43,120 nucleotides of DNA from Methylococcales symbiont of Hymedesmia sp. n. MRB-2018 (lineage in GTDB: Bacteria; Pseudomonadota; Gammaproteobacteria; Methylococcales; Methylomonadaceae): contig QPIN01000045.1 in NCBI GenBank assembly GCA_003666385.1, positions 1 to 43,120 of the forward strand, given 5' to 3'. The notes below the pieces were generated by a model. It was not told the origin of the DNA. It searched no databases and saw nothing but the letters and a program-made list of their open reading frames with translations. This document shows, in pieces, positions 20,687-30,008 of this stretch (within the stretch, counting starts at the first letter, position 1; each line of letters starts with the position of its first letter). A program made the translations under genes and the position numbers.

Positions 20687-20966
20687 ATTGTTCTACTCTA
20701 GCTTTTAATTTTTGACCCGATCTAAATGTGACCACTCGACGTGCTGTAATGGGAATTTCTTCACCTGTTTTTGGATTTCTTCCAGGACGACTCTTTTTGT
20801 CTCGTAGTTCAAATATTCCAAACCCTGAAATCTTTACTTGTCTACCATTTTCCAGTGAACCTTTAATTTCTTCAAAAAACAGTTCAATCATTTCTTTTGC
20901 TTCACGTTTATTGAGTCCTAACTCATCAAATAAACGTTCCGCAAAATCAGCTTTTGTTAATGTCAT
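20670..20966 (-). CDS. ihfA: Integration host factor subunit alpha
   Basis: A 98-residue HU/IHF-fold DNA-bending protein, partner of IhfB. It has the N-terminal helices [20 protein letters not shown], the conserved [10 protein letters not shown], and the arm motif [14 protein letters not shown] with the DNA-intercalating proline. It starts four bases after the pheT stop codon, in the standard pheT-ihfA order. Confidence 0.97.
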   Translation of the reverse strand: MTLTKADFAERLFDELGLNKREAKEMIELFFEEIKGSLENGRQVKISGFGIFELRDKKSRPGRNPKTGEEIPITARRVVTFRSGQKLKARVEQYAGTQ

Positions 20967-20970
20967 TCAA

Positions 20971-23346
20971 TCAATCCCTCAGTTTTGCACTTATTTTACT
21001 TTTTATTGTTTCTAGCACTCTGACAAATATAGCATCAATCTCAGAATCTGTAAGTGTTTCTTTATCATCTTGTAATAATAAACTTAAAGCAACACTTTTA
21101 TAACCATCGTCAACACCGTCGCCACGATAAATATCAAAAATCAAGATGTCTTTAATTACTTTTTCATTACCCTGATTGATACAGTCAGTTATTTCAGAAA
21201 CAGCTATTTTTTCTTCTACTATCAATGCCATATCTCTACGCACCGAAGGAAATTTTGAAAGCGTTTCAAATTTAGGTATCTGCTTTTCAAAAATTAAAGC
21301 TTGATCCAGTTCAAATAAAAAAACAGGTGTATCAAAACCCAGCTGCTTTTCTAAAGTAGGATATAACATGCCTACTACGCCAATTATTTCACCTTGCCTC
21401 GTTAAAACCTCTGCGCTTTGTCCTGGATGTAAAGCAGGGTGTAGCGTTTTTTTATACTGAACATCACAATTATTAAGGTGAAAAATTGCACTTAAATCTC
21501 CTTTCATGTCGAAAAAATCAACTTTCCTGCTTTTTTCAGACCATTGTTCAGCAAATACCGTACCTAATAATAAGCCAGAAATCATTCTTTGTTGAACCAT
21601 TTGCTCTTTTTTATTAATAAAACGCAAACCCGATTCAAACAAACGAACTCTATTTTGTTGTCTTTTGATGTTATGTAGTGCAACATTCAGCAAGCCACAC
21701 CATAATGTTGTCCGCATCACTGATAATTCGGACGAGATCGGATTTTTTATTCTAATAAATTCGTCATTAGGTGCAATTATTTTTTGGATTTCTTCATCAA
21801 CAAAGCTATAGGTAATCACTTCTTGATATCCTTTATCAACCAACAAGTCCTCAACACGAGCCAAGGGTAATACCGCTTCTTCAGAATGCGCTAATTCTGA
21901 GCGCATTAACAAACTACTATTAGGCAAATTATTATAGCCATAGATACGCCCAACCTCTTCCAGTAAGTCTGCCTCAATCGCTATATCAAACCTATAACCA
22001 GGGGGTGTAATACACCAGCCATCATCTTGCTCTTCAACGTCCATTCCTAAACCAGTAAAGATCTGCCTAATATCTTCATTAGCCATAGTGATTCCCAATA
22101 CCCGTTCTATTCGACTATGCCTTAGCATTACCGCAGGCCTAAGAGGTAATGCTTCTGTTGTTGTTACTTCTGAAATGGGGCCGACAGTACCTCCTGCAAT
22201 GTCAACAATAAGCTGAGTCGCACGCTCTATGGCTCGCTGCTGTAGAGTAAAATCCACACCACGTTCAAAACGATGAGATGAATCTGTATGCAAACCAAAC
22301 TGTCTTGCCTTGCCAGCAATTGTTATCGGTGTAAAAAAGGCACATTCCAGAAAAATATTTTTGCTAGCATCTGTGACTGAAGTATTTTTCCCACCCATAA
22401 CACCAGCTAATGCTAATACTTGCTGATCATCAGCAATCACTAAAGCAGAACCATCCAAAATAATGGTCTGATCATTCAATAAATCGAGTTTCTCACCTTT
22501 CTGTCCTTTTCTTACTGTAATTGATCCTGTTAATTTATCAGCATCAAAAGCATGTAAAGGCTGACCCAACTCTAATAATACGTAGTTAGTCACATCTATC
22601 AAAGAACCCAGACTTCTTACCCCAGATCTTCTTAGCTTTTCCTGCATCCATAACGGTGTTTTTGCATTTGCATTAACATTTTTAATTAAACGTCCTAAAT
22701 ATCTTGGACAAGCTTCTTTTGCTTCAATTTTTACTTCAATGGTAGCGTCATGCGAAATTTCTGCTTTATCAAAAGTAACTGGATTCCAATCCATTTTGTT
22801 CAAAACACCTACTTCTCTTGCAACACCTTCTACACTTAGACAATCTGCTCGATTTGGGGTTAAATCCATTTCCATAATATTGTCATCCAGTGCTAAATAT
22901 TCACGCACATCTGTACCCACTGGGGCATCGTTAGACAACTCCATCAAGCCGTCAGCCTCTTTTGCCAAACCTAATTCTTTTTCTGAACAGAGCATACCTA
23001 GAGACGGTTCAGCACGTAACTTTGATTTTTTAATTTTAAAATTACCAGGTAAAATAGCACCAACCATCGCTACAGGTATTTTTAATCCGACTCTGACATT
23101 GCTAGCACCACAGACAATTTGTAACGGCTCGCTTTCACCCACAGATACCTTGCAAACTCTTAATTTATCAGCATTTGAATGCTGCTCTATGGCTGTCACT
23201 TCACCCACGATTACTTTACTAAATTCGGCTGTAGCAGGTTCTACAGAATCTACTTCCAAACCTGCCATAGTCAATTGCTCAACTAATTCTTTAGTGCTGA
23301 TAGATGGATTGACCAGCTCTCTTAACCAGGCTTCACTTATTTGCAT
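20971..23346 (-). CDS. pheT: Phenylalanyl-tRNA synthetase beta subunit
   Basis: A 791-residue subunit with, in order, an N-terminal EMAP-type tRNA-binding fold (VIVGEVTAIEQHSNADKLRV, residues about 45-155), the B3/B4 editing domain, the B5 domain (LRHSRIERVLGI), a catalytic-like core and the C-terminal ferredoxin-fold anticodon-binding domain (FPSVRRDMALIVEE onward). Length is normal. It follows pheS by 14 bases and is followed by ihfA. Confidence 0.98.
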   Translation of the reverse strand: MQISEAWLRELVNPSISTKELVEQLTMAGLEVDSVEPATAEFSKVIVGEVTAIEQHSNADKLRVCKVSVGESEPLQIVCGASNVRVGLKIPVAMVGAILPGNFKIKKSKLRAEPSLGMLCSEKELGLAKEADGLMELSNDAPVGTDVREYLALDDNIMEMDLTPNRADCLSVEGVAREVGVLNKMDWNPVTFDKAEISHDATIEVKIEAKEACPRYLGRLIKNVNANAKTPLWMQEKLRRSGVRSLGSLIDVTNYVLLELGQPLHAFDADKLTGSITVRKGQKGEKLDLLNDQTIILDGSALVIADDQQVLALAGVMGGKNTSVTDASKNIFLECAFFTPITIAGKARQFGLHTDSSHRFERGVDFTLQQRAIERATQLIVDIAGGTVGPISEVTTTEALPLRPAVMLRHSRIERVLGITMANEDIRQIFTGLGMDVEEQDDGWCITPPGYRFDIAIEADLLEEVGRIYGYNNLPNSSLLMRSELAHSEEAVLPLARVEDLLVDKGYQEVITYSFVDEEIQKIIAPNDEFIRIKNPISSELSVMRTTLWCGLLNVALHNIKRQQNRVRLFESGLRFINKKEQMVQQRMISGLLLGTVFAEQWSEKSRKVDFFDMKGDLSAIFHLNNCDVQYKKTLHPALHPGQSAEVLTRQGEIIGVVGMLYPTLEKQLGFDTPVFLFELDQALIFEKQIPKFETLSKFPSVRRDMALIVEEKIAVSEITDCINQGNEKVIKDILIFDIYRGDGVDDGYKSVALSLLLQDDKETLTDSEIDAIFVRVLETIKSKISAKLRD

Positions 23347-23360
23347 GATTCAATCCTCCT

Positions 23361-24447
<1,087 letters not shown>

Positions 24448-24486
24448 CTTTCCTGAATGTTTATACATAGAAACGTATATAAAATA

Positions 24487-24518
24487 AATTCACTCCCTCT
24501 GTGAAGAAAGAGTGAATT
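24487..24518 (-). terminator. Hairpin between rplT and pheS
   Basis: AATTCACTC pairs with GAGTGAATT; the minus-strand sequence after it is T-rich but interrupted. It may terminate or attenuate between rplT and pheS. Apart from this hairpin and the candidate leader peptide, nothing is seen in the 334-base gap 24381-24714. Confidence 0.5.
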
Positions 24519-24714
24519 AAATAAATATCACAAAGAATTTTTTAGCCTCCTACATACCTAAGTATAATTAATTTAACTACCTTTTTACCCAGGATTTTTT
24601 TCATATTGAAGGCACATAAATTAGTGCATAGCAAGCTAGGCAACAAATTATGCAGCGCAGAAGCTGGCAAAAAAGACCAGTAAAAATGTTAAATTAATCA
24701 TGCTTGGGTGCTTA

Positions 24715-25074
24715 TTATATACTTTGGTTAGCTTTGGATATTTCTGCTATTTTAGCAAAAGCATCCATATCACGTACTGCAATATCGGCTAATACTTTAC
24801 GATCAATCGCTACATTGGCTCTACTTAAACCATTGATAAATCGGCTGTATGATAGCCCACATAAACGTGCTGCTGCATTGATACGTACAATCCATAAAGC
24901 ACGAAATTGACGTTTTCTTTGTTTACGATCACGGTAAGCATACTGACCTGCTTTAATAACCGCTTGTTTAGCAACGCGATAAACTCGGCTACGTGCACCG
25001 TAATAACCTTTCGCTTGCTTTAAAACTTTTTTATGTCTTGCTCTGGCAGTTACGCCACGTTTTACTCTAGGCAT
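24715..25074 (-). CDS. rplT: 50S ribosomal protein L20
   Basis: A 119-residue 23S-binding assembly protein. It begins [20 protein letters not shown] with the long basic N-terminal helix and continues [20 protein letters not shown] and YSRFINGL. In E. coli L20 also represses the rpmI-rplT message. It follows rpmI by 14 bases. Confidence 0.98.
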   Translation of the reverse strand: MPRVKRGVTARARHKKVLKQAKGYYGARSRVYRVAKQAVIKAGQYAYRDRKQRKRQFRALWIVRINAAARLCGLSYSRFINGLSRANVAIDRKVLADIAVRDMDAFAKIAEISKANQSI

Positions 25075-25088
25075 TATTCTTCCTTTTA

Positions 25089-25283
25089 TTAACTATAGGG
25101 TAACAAACGTGCAACCATTGGCACATCTGACGGATGAATGCTAGCCGCTTTACGCAACTGTCTTTTTCTTTTGGTGGTTTTTTTAGTCAATATATGACGA
25201 CGATGTGCTTGTGCACATTTAAAACCATTTTTGGTTTTTTTAAAGCGTTTAGCAGTACCGCTATGACTCTTCATTTTTGGCAT
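25089..25283 (-). CDS. rpmI: 50S ribosomal protein L35
   Basis: A 64-residue basic protein: [19 protein letters not shown] at the start and the conserved [18 protein letters not shown]. It is normally 50-100 bases after infC; here two mobile repeats stretch the gap to 489 bases. Confidence 0.98.
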   Translation of the reverse strand: MPKMKSHSGTAKRFKKTKNGFKCAQAHRRHILTKKTTKRKRQLRKAASIHPSDVPMVARLLPYS

Positions 25284-25366
25284 TTGTTTTCTCCGATTAA
25301 TAAAAAATTAACATCCCTGAAAAACAAACCCGACAAGGCAAAATGCATGGCCCGACCGAATGAGTA

Positions 25367-25404
25367 GCATCTAATGATGCATTTAACGACAATTCCTGTG
25401 TCGT
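25367..25404 (-). promoter_or_regulatory. Tandem hairpins in the rpmI leader, candidate L20 control region
   Basis: ACGAC/GTCGT (25386-25404) and GCATC/GATGC (25367-25380) form two small stems upstream of rpmI, between the inserted repeats and the gene. L20 autoregulation acts on a structured leader at this position in E. coli. No specific L20 motif was proven by eye. Confidence 0.25.
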
Positions 25405-25449
25405 AAGAACTGGACTTAGAGCTGTTACAACTAAACCCATTATTTTCGT

Positions 25450-25591
25450 GTAACTACTCAGCTTATCCTCTATTTTGTCCAATAACCGCGTTGAAAATGT
25501 ACATTTACACCTGTAAACTCCGCGTTTTCGCCTTGCTCTTGAACAAAATAGAGGCCAATCTAAGCAGTTACGGAGTACGTTGAGTAGTTAC
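25450..25591. mobile_element. MITE family 1, full copy B
   Basis: 142 bases with inverted ends GTAACTACTCAGC and its near-complement CGTTGAGTAGTTAC. It is flanked by the exact 8-base duplication ATTTTCGT (25442-25449 and 25592-25599). It has no open frame. Compared with copies C and E it lies in the opposite orientation. Ends starting GTAA and 8-base duplications are typical of IS66-family elements, so an IS66-type transposase is the likely, unseen mover. Confidence 0.88.
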
Positions 25592-25610
25592 ATTTTCGTT
25601 TTGATTTGTT

Positions 25611-25769
25611 GAGACCTCAGCATAACTCTGGCGATGAGAAAAAAGTGATAGAATTTTTCAGGTTTTAGTCAAAATACAAGTGTAATAGTGAGCTATTGCG
25701 CGTTATTTTGGCTGAAAGATGGAAAACTTCTAGTCTTTTTTATCCATTCATGAGTTATGCTGAGTTCTC
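25611..25769. mobile_element. MITE family 2, copy 1
   Basis: 159 bases with ends GAGACCTCAGCATAACTC and GAGTTATGCTGAGTTCTC (inverted, two mismatches). Apart from an extra stretch of about 18 bases near the right end, it closely matches 28648-28788. Possible 5-base duplication TTGTT/TTGCT. It ends three bases from the infC stop codon. No coding capacity. Confidence 0.85.
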
Positions 25770-25772
25770 TTG

Positions 25773-26303
25773 CTAGCTTTTATTTCTTTTTTTTGCCGCC
25801 ATTACCATTACCATCTGACGACCTTCAAACTTAGGGTATTGCTCTACACTTCCGAGCTCGACCAAGTCTTTTTCAACGCGTTGCAATAACTCCATACCAA
25901 TTTCTCTATGTGCCATTTCACGACCTCTAAAACGCACAGTGACTTTAGTTTTATTGCCTTCTTCCAGAAATTTAGTCAAACTTCTTAATTTAACTTGGTA
26001 ATCACCTTCTTCTGTACTCGGTCTGAATTTGATCTCTTTAATCAAAACCAGTTTTTGTTTCTTTTTTGCTGCTTGTTGTTTTTTGTTCTGTTCAAACAAA
26101 TATTTGCCATAATCCATGACTTTACAAACAGGCGGATCAGCATTAGGTGATATTTCCACCAAATCCATATTAGCTTCAAACGCCAGTTTTTTTGCATCGG
26201 TTAAAGACACAATACCTAATTTATCACCATTCGCACCTACAACACGTACCCGTCTAGCGGTTATGTCATCATTTAAGTGCGTACTATCTCTTTTAGAAGC
26301 GAT
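25773..26303 (-). CDS. infC: Translation initiation factor IF-3 (AUC start)
   Basis: IF-3 binds the 30S subunit, prevents premature 50S joining and checks the start codon. The frame from the first ATG/GTG-type codon (26210) gives only 145 residues, but the same frame continues upstream with [21 protein letters not shown], the universal IF-3 N-domain. It begins at ATC (26301-26303), seven bases after GGGGGA, giving 176 residues, the family length. infC normally uses AUU, through which IF-3 represses itself; AUC would serve the same way. Later marks are [32 protein letters not shown] and [10 protein letters not shown]. It starts 20 bases after thrS ends. Confidence 0.95.
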   Translation of the reverse strand: MASKRDSTHLNDDITARRVRVVGANGDKLGIVSLTDAKKLAFEANMDLVEISPNADPPVCKVMDYGKYLFEQNKKQQAAKKKQKLVLIKEIKFRPSTEEGDYQVKLRSLTKFLEEGNKTKVTVRFRGREMAHREIGMELLQRVEKDLVELGSVEQYPKFEGRQMVMVMAAKKRNKS

Positions 26304-26323
26304 GCTTTATCCCCCAACAATTA

Positions 26324-28231
26324 TTATTTTTTGTCTGTAATTTCAGTACTTAATTTTGCAACCAAGTCAATCATTGACAAACTACCTAGATCCTCACCCT
26401 TTTGCGAGCGTACAGCAATGGTTTGATTCTCTAATTCTTTATCACCAATAATTAGAAGATAGGACACACGCTGCATAGAATGCTCGCGAATTTTAAAGCC
26501 TATCTTCTCATTTCTCAAGTCTATTTTTACTCTATAGCCAAATTTTTCCATTTGCTGACAGACTTTCTCAGCATATTCCTCATGTCTACTGGCAATATTC
26601 ATCACCACTACTTGTACTGGTGATAACCATAATGGAAATGTACCTGAATGTTGTTCAATCAGAATACCAATAAATCGTTCCAATGAACCCAATATTGCCC
26701 TATGCAACATCACCGGCACTTGTTTGCAACCATCTTCAGCTATATAAGCTGCATCTAAACGCTCAGGCATTGAAAAATCAACTTGAATAGTGCCACATTG
26801 CCAAACACGATCTAGACAATCTTTTAGTGAAAATTCAATTTTTGGACCATAAAAAGCACCTTCTCCTGGTTGCAAGTCCCATGCTAATTTTTTATTATTG
26901 AGTGCAAGCTCTAATGCATTTTCTGCCTTATCCCATACTTCATCACTACCTACTCTGCTCTCGGGACGAGTTGATAATTTAATGATGACTTCCTCAAAAC
27001 CAAAATCTTTATAGACCTCAAATAATAAGTCGATAAAAGTGGATACTTCACTCTGTATTTGTTCTTCCGCACAAAAAATATGGGCATCATCCTGGACAAA
27101 ATTTCTGACTCGCATTAAACCATGTAAGGTTCCTGACGGTTCATTTCTATGACAAGAGCCAAACTCAGCCATGCGTAGAGGTAAATCTCGGTAGCTCTTT
27201 AAACCCTGATTGTAGATTTGAACATGACAAGGGCAATTCATCGGTTTAACGGCATAATCCCTATGCTCAGAATGGGTGGTGAAAATCATTTCACCAAACT
27301 TATCCCAGTGTCCTGATTTTTCCCACAGAGTACGATCCACCAATTGTGGTGTTTTAACTTCTGCATAACCATTATCTCGCAATTTCTCACGTATATATTG
27401 TTCTATTTGCTGATATATAAGCCAGCCTTTCTCATGCCAAAACACCATCCCTGGTGCTTCCTCTTGCATGTGAAAAAAATCAAGTGCTTTAGCTAATTTA
27501 CGGTGATCCCGCTTTTCTGCTTCTTCCAAACGATGCAAATAGGCTTTTAATTCTTTTTTATCTGTCCAGGCTGTTCCATAAATGCGCTGTAACATTTCAT
27601 TATCTGAATTACCGCGCCAATAAGCACCTGCAATCTTCATTAGTTTAAATGCTTTTAGCTTACTGGTACTAGGTACATGCGGTCCCCTACATAGATCTGT
27701 AAAATCACCTTGTGCATATAATGACAGATCCTCATTAGCAGGAATTGATTCAATAATTTCTGCTTTATAATCTTCGCCTAATCCTTTAAAAAACTGGACT
27801 GCCTGATCTCTGGATAGCACTGAACGACTAATTTCAATATTTTCAGAAACCAGTTTCTGCATTCTTTTTTCTATGGTTTTTAAATCTTCTGGGGTAAACG
27901 CTCTTTGATAAGAAAAATCGTAGAAAAAACCATTATCAATCACCGGGCCAATAGTCACTTGTGCTTCTGGAAACAATTGCTTAACCGCCTGTGCCAATAA
28001 ATGAGCCGTTGAATGGCGTATCACATCAAGCCCTTCTTCATCTTTAGCCGTCACTATTTGTAAGTCGGCATCCTGCTCTATCAGCTGACTAGCATCAACC
28101 AATTCACCATTTATTTTACCTGCTAAAGTTGCTTTAGCCAAACCCGAACCTATCGAGCGAGCAACAGCCATCACTGTTATTGCTTTATTAAACTCACGTT
28201 TTGAGCCATCAGGTAAGGTTATAACTGGCAT
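26324..28231 (-). CDS. thrS: Threonyl-tRNA synthetase
   Basis: A 635-residue class II synthetase with TGS domain (1-60), the editing domain with [16 protein letters not shown] and DLCRGPHVP, the catalytic core with zinc Cys in [14 protein letters not shown] and motif 2 [17 protein letters not shown], and a C-terminal anticodon-binding domain ([17 protein letters not shown]). Length is normal. The gene heads the thrS-infC-rpmI-rplT-pheST-ihfA run. Confidence 0.98.
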   Translation of the reverse strand: MPVITLPDGSKREFNKAITVMAVARSIGSGLAKATLAGKINGELVDASQLIEQDADLQIVTAKDEEGLDVIRHSTAHLLAQAVKQLFPEAQVTIGPVIDNGFFYDFSYQRAFTPEDLKTIEKRMQKLVSENIEISRSVLSRDQAVQFFKGLGEDYKAEIIESIPANEDLSLYAQGDFTDLCRGPHVPSTSKLKAFKLMKIAGAYWRGNSDNEMLQRIYGTAWTDKKELKAYLHRLEEAEKRDHRKLAKALDFFHMQEEAPGMVFWHEKGWLIYQQIEQYIREKLRDNGYAEVKTPQLVDRTLWEKSGHWDKFGEMIFTTHSEHRDYAVKPMNCPCHVQIYNQGLKSYRDLPLRMAEFGSCHRNEPSGTLHGLMRVRNFVQDDAHIFCAEEQIQSEVSTFIDLLFEVYKDFGFEEVIIKLSTRPESRVGSDEVWDKAENALELALNNKKLAWDLQPGEGAFYGPKIEFSLKDCLDRVWQCGTIQVDFSMPERLDAAYIAEDGCKQVPVMLHRAILGSLERFIGILIEQHSGTFPLWLSPVQVVVMNIASRHEEYAEKVCQQMEKFGYRVKIDLRNEKIGFKIREHSMQRVSYLLIIGDKELENQTIAVRSQKGEDLGSLSMIDLVAKLSTEITDKK

Positions 28232-28257
28232 TGTTCCATTATTTTAGTTTCTACAAT

Positions 28258-28282
28258 AAAAAAAGCACCGCGTAGCGATGCT
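28258..28282 (-). terminator. Terminator between tRNA-Val and thrS
   Basis: On the minus strand AGCATCGC pairs with GCGGTGCT around TAC, followed by seven T residues. It lies only 26 bases upstream of the thrS start, so it may act as a leader attenuator as well as the end of the tRNA-Val transcript. Confidence 0.8.
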
Positions 28283-28291
28283 TAAATTTTT

Positions 28292-28369
28292 TTGGTAGGC
28301 ACGAGTGGATTCGAACCACCGACCCCCACCATGTCAAGGTGGTGCTCTAACCAACTGAGCTACGCGCCT
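28292..28369 (-). tRNA. tRNA-Val (GAC)
   Basis: Acceptor AGGCGCG pairs with CGTGCCT, the anticodon stem CCACC/GGTGG closes loop TTGACAT with anticodon GAC, the T arm is GGTGG-TTCGAAT-CCACT, and CCA is encoded. Length about 78. Confidence 0.96.
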
Positions 28370-28461
28370 AAAATACAACCACGCATTATAGCAAGACTTT
28401 GTTTTTATGCAATAAAAAAATAGCCTTTCTGGTTTTTAGCCTAAACAACTATTAATTTTTC

Positions 28462-28601
28462 GTAACTGCTTAGCGTACTCCGTAACTGCTTGGATTGCTC
28501 TATTTTTTTCAAGAGTAAGGCGAAAGCACGAAGTTTACAGGTGTAAATGCGCACCTTCAACACGGCTATTGGACAAAATAGAGGGTAAGCTGAGTAGTTA
28601 C
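28462..28601. mobile_element. MITE family 1, full copy C
   Basis: 140 bases from GTAACTGCTTAGCG to GCTGAGTAGTTAC, flanked by the exact 8-base duplication AATTTTTC (28454-28461 and 28602-28609). The left end holds a second internal GTAACTGCTT about 20 bases in, as in copy E. No open frame. Confidence 0.88.
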
Positions 28602-28647
28602 AATTTTTCTGCAATTACACTCGCACATTATACTGAAGTTATTAATA

Positions 28648-28788
28648 GAGACCTCAGCATAACTCTGGACGAGAGAAAAAAGTGATAGAATTTTTCAGGT
28701 TTTAGTCAAAATACAAGTGTAATAGTGAGCTATTGCACGTTATTTTGGCTGACCTTTTTTATCCGTTCATGAGTTATGCTGAGTTCTC
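28648..28788. mobile_element. MITE family 2, copy 2
   Basis: 141 bases with ends GAGACCTCAGCATAACTC and GAGTTATGCTGAGTTCTC, flanked by TAATA on both sides (28643-28647 and 28789-28793). It follows a family 1 copy, as does copy 1. A 12-base piece of its end (CGCTGAGTTCTC) recurs at 28825-28836. Confidence 0.88.
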
Positions 28789-28806
28789 TAATAGAAACAT
28801 GCTCAG

Positions 28807-28986
28807 CTATAAAATAGAATTAAACGCTGAGTTCTCGCTGTACAACAAAAAGCGGATGAAAGTAGAATTAACAACTGCATAAACAGTGATTCCATCTTCG
28901 GTTGCAAAACTTATCTTTTCTATCGTCTTAGTGTCAGGCATAATTCTGGCTTTGTTTGACCTTGTTCTATAAATAGTAGATTCCAT
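28807..28986 (-). CDS. Small unidentified open frame, possibly a gene remnant
   Basis: Fifty-nine codons from ATG at 28986: MESTIYRTRSNKARIMPDTK, then a region with KISFATEDGITVYAVVNSTF. I do not recognise it. The charged N-terminal half looks protein-like, while the last dozen codons (SENSAFNSIL) overlap a fragment of the MITE family 2 end, so the original 3' end may have been lost. There is no clear ribosome-binding site. It is the only coding candidate in the 652-base gap 28370-29021, which is otherwise filled by the two mobile repeats. Confidence 0.3.
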   Translation of the reverse strand: MESTIYRTRSNKARIMPDTKTIEKISFATEDGITVYAVVNSTFIRFLLYSENSAFNSIL

Positions 28987-29021
28987 TGAATAATTTCTAT
29001 AACCTTATGTTATTAAAACGA

Positions 29022-29870
29022 TTAACTATTTATGCAATGACCGCAATATTTGCAAAAATCAGCATCAAAATCGTGCCCTGTTTCACCACAATCAGGACAA
29101 GCGTTATTTTTAACTTTCCCTGATTTAGCTGTTTTTATCAGCTCTGCACTATAGATACCTGTCGGCACAGCAATAATGCCATAACCCATGATCATAATAA
29201 AAACCGCAATAATCTGCCCCAAAGAGGATTGTGGAGCAATATCTCCATAACCCACAGTGGTTAAGGTAACAACAGCCCAATATACTGATTTGGGAATACT
29301 GGTAAATCCTGATTGACTGCCTTCGATGGTATACATCAAGGCACCAAAAATAACAACCAAAGTCAATATGGTATATAAAAAAACCATAATCTTACGACCA
29401 CTTTTAGCTAACGCATTCACCAAAATATCCGCCTCCCCCATATAAGCAGAAAGCTTCAAAACACGGAATATTCGTAATAATCGTAATATACGAATGACCA
29501 ACATGTATTTTATACTTGGAAAGAAAAAAGCAAGATAAGCAGGAATGATCGATATAAAATCAACAATACCAAAAAAACTGAACGTATAGCGTAACGGTCT
29601 CCTCACCGTAAGCAACCTCAGACCGTATTCCAAGGTAAATAAAAGCGTAAAGAACCATTCCATATAAAACAAAATTTCGCCATATCTTATGTTTACCTTG
29701 GCTACAGTACCTAGCATTACGACTAAGACACTACAGACAATACTGATAATTAAAGCAACATCAAAGGCACGTCCTAATCGGCTTTCTGCCCCAAAAATTA
29801 TAGTATGTAAAGACTCCCTCCAGGGAGCAAGACGTTCTCCTTCATGATAATGTAATTTCTCTTTTTTCAT
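29022..29870 (-). CDS. Six-helix potassium channel with C-terminal zinc ribbon
   Basis: A 282-residue voltage-gated-type K+ channel of the inner membrane. Helices S1-S3 lie in residues 36-117. S4 has regularly spaced arginines, RILRLLRIFRVLKL, at about 127-140. The pore loop carries the selectivity filter TTVGYGD at 204-210, followed by S6. The C-terminus is a small zinc ribbon, Cys258 and Cys261 (CPDCGETGH) with Cys273 and Cys276 (CKYCGH), in place of the usual RCK or cyclic-nucleotide domain. The zinc site suggests a ligand- or metal-dependent gate or an assembly domain; this is inference. It stands downstream of priA on the same strand. Confidence 0.93.
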   Translation of the reverse strand: MKKEKLHYHEGERLAPWRESLHTIIFGAESRLGRAFDVALIISIVCSVLVVMLGTVAKVNIRYGEILFYMEWFFTLLFTLEYGLRLLTVRRPLRYTFSFFGIVDFISIIPAYLAFFFPSIKYMLVIRILRLLRIFRVLKLSAYMGEADILVNALAKSGRKIMVFLYTILTLVVIFGALMYTIEGSQSGFTSIPKSVYWAVVTLTTVGYGDIAPQSSLGQIIAVFIMIMGYGIIAVPTGIYSAELIKTAKSGKVKNNACPDCGETGHDFDADFCKYCGHCINS

Positions 29871-30008
29871 ATCGACTATCTTCGGCTTAGTGATTATTGC
29901 TTTTATATCTTGTATTAGAGATTTCTACTTTGTAGCTTTAGCTAAGCACTTGAGAACATAATAAAATGAAATGTATGAATAAACAAGAAAAGTGGACGGC
30001 TGCTTTGG

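Noticed and set aside
25297..25482. Minus-strand 61-codon frame upstream of rpmI
   Set aside because: It includes the MITE family 1 end as coding sequence and has no family resemblance; better read as leader and repeat.
25450..28788. One large segmental duplication explaining both MITE pairs
   Set aside because: The family 1 copies are in opposite orientations and each has its own target duplication, and the spacers between the two elements differ.
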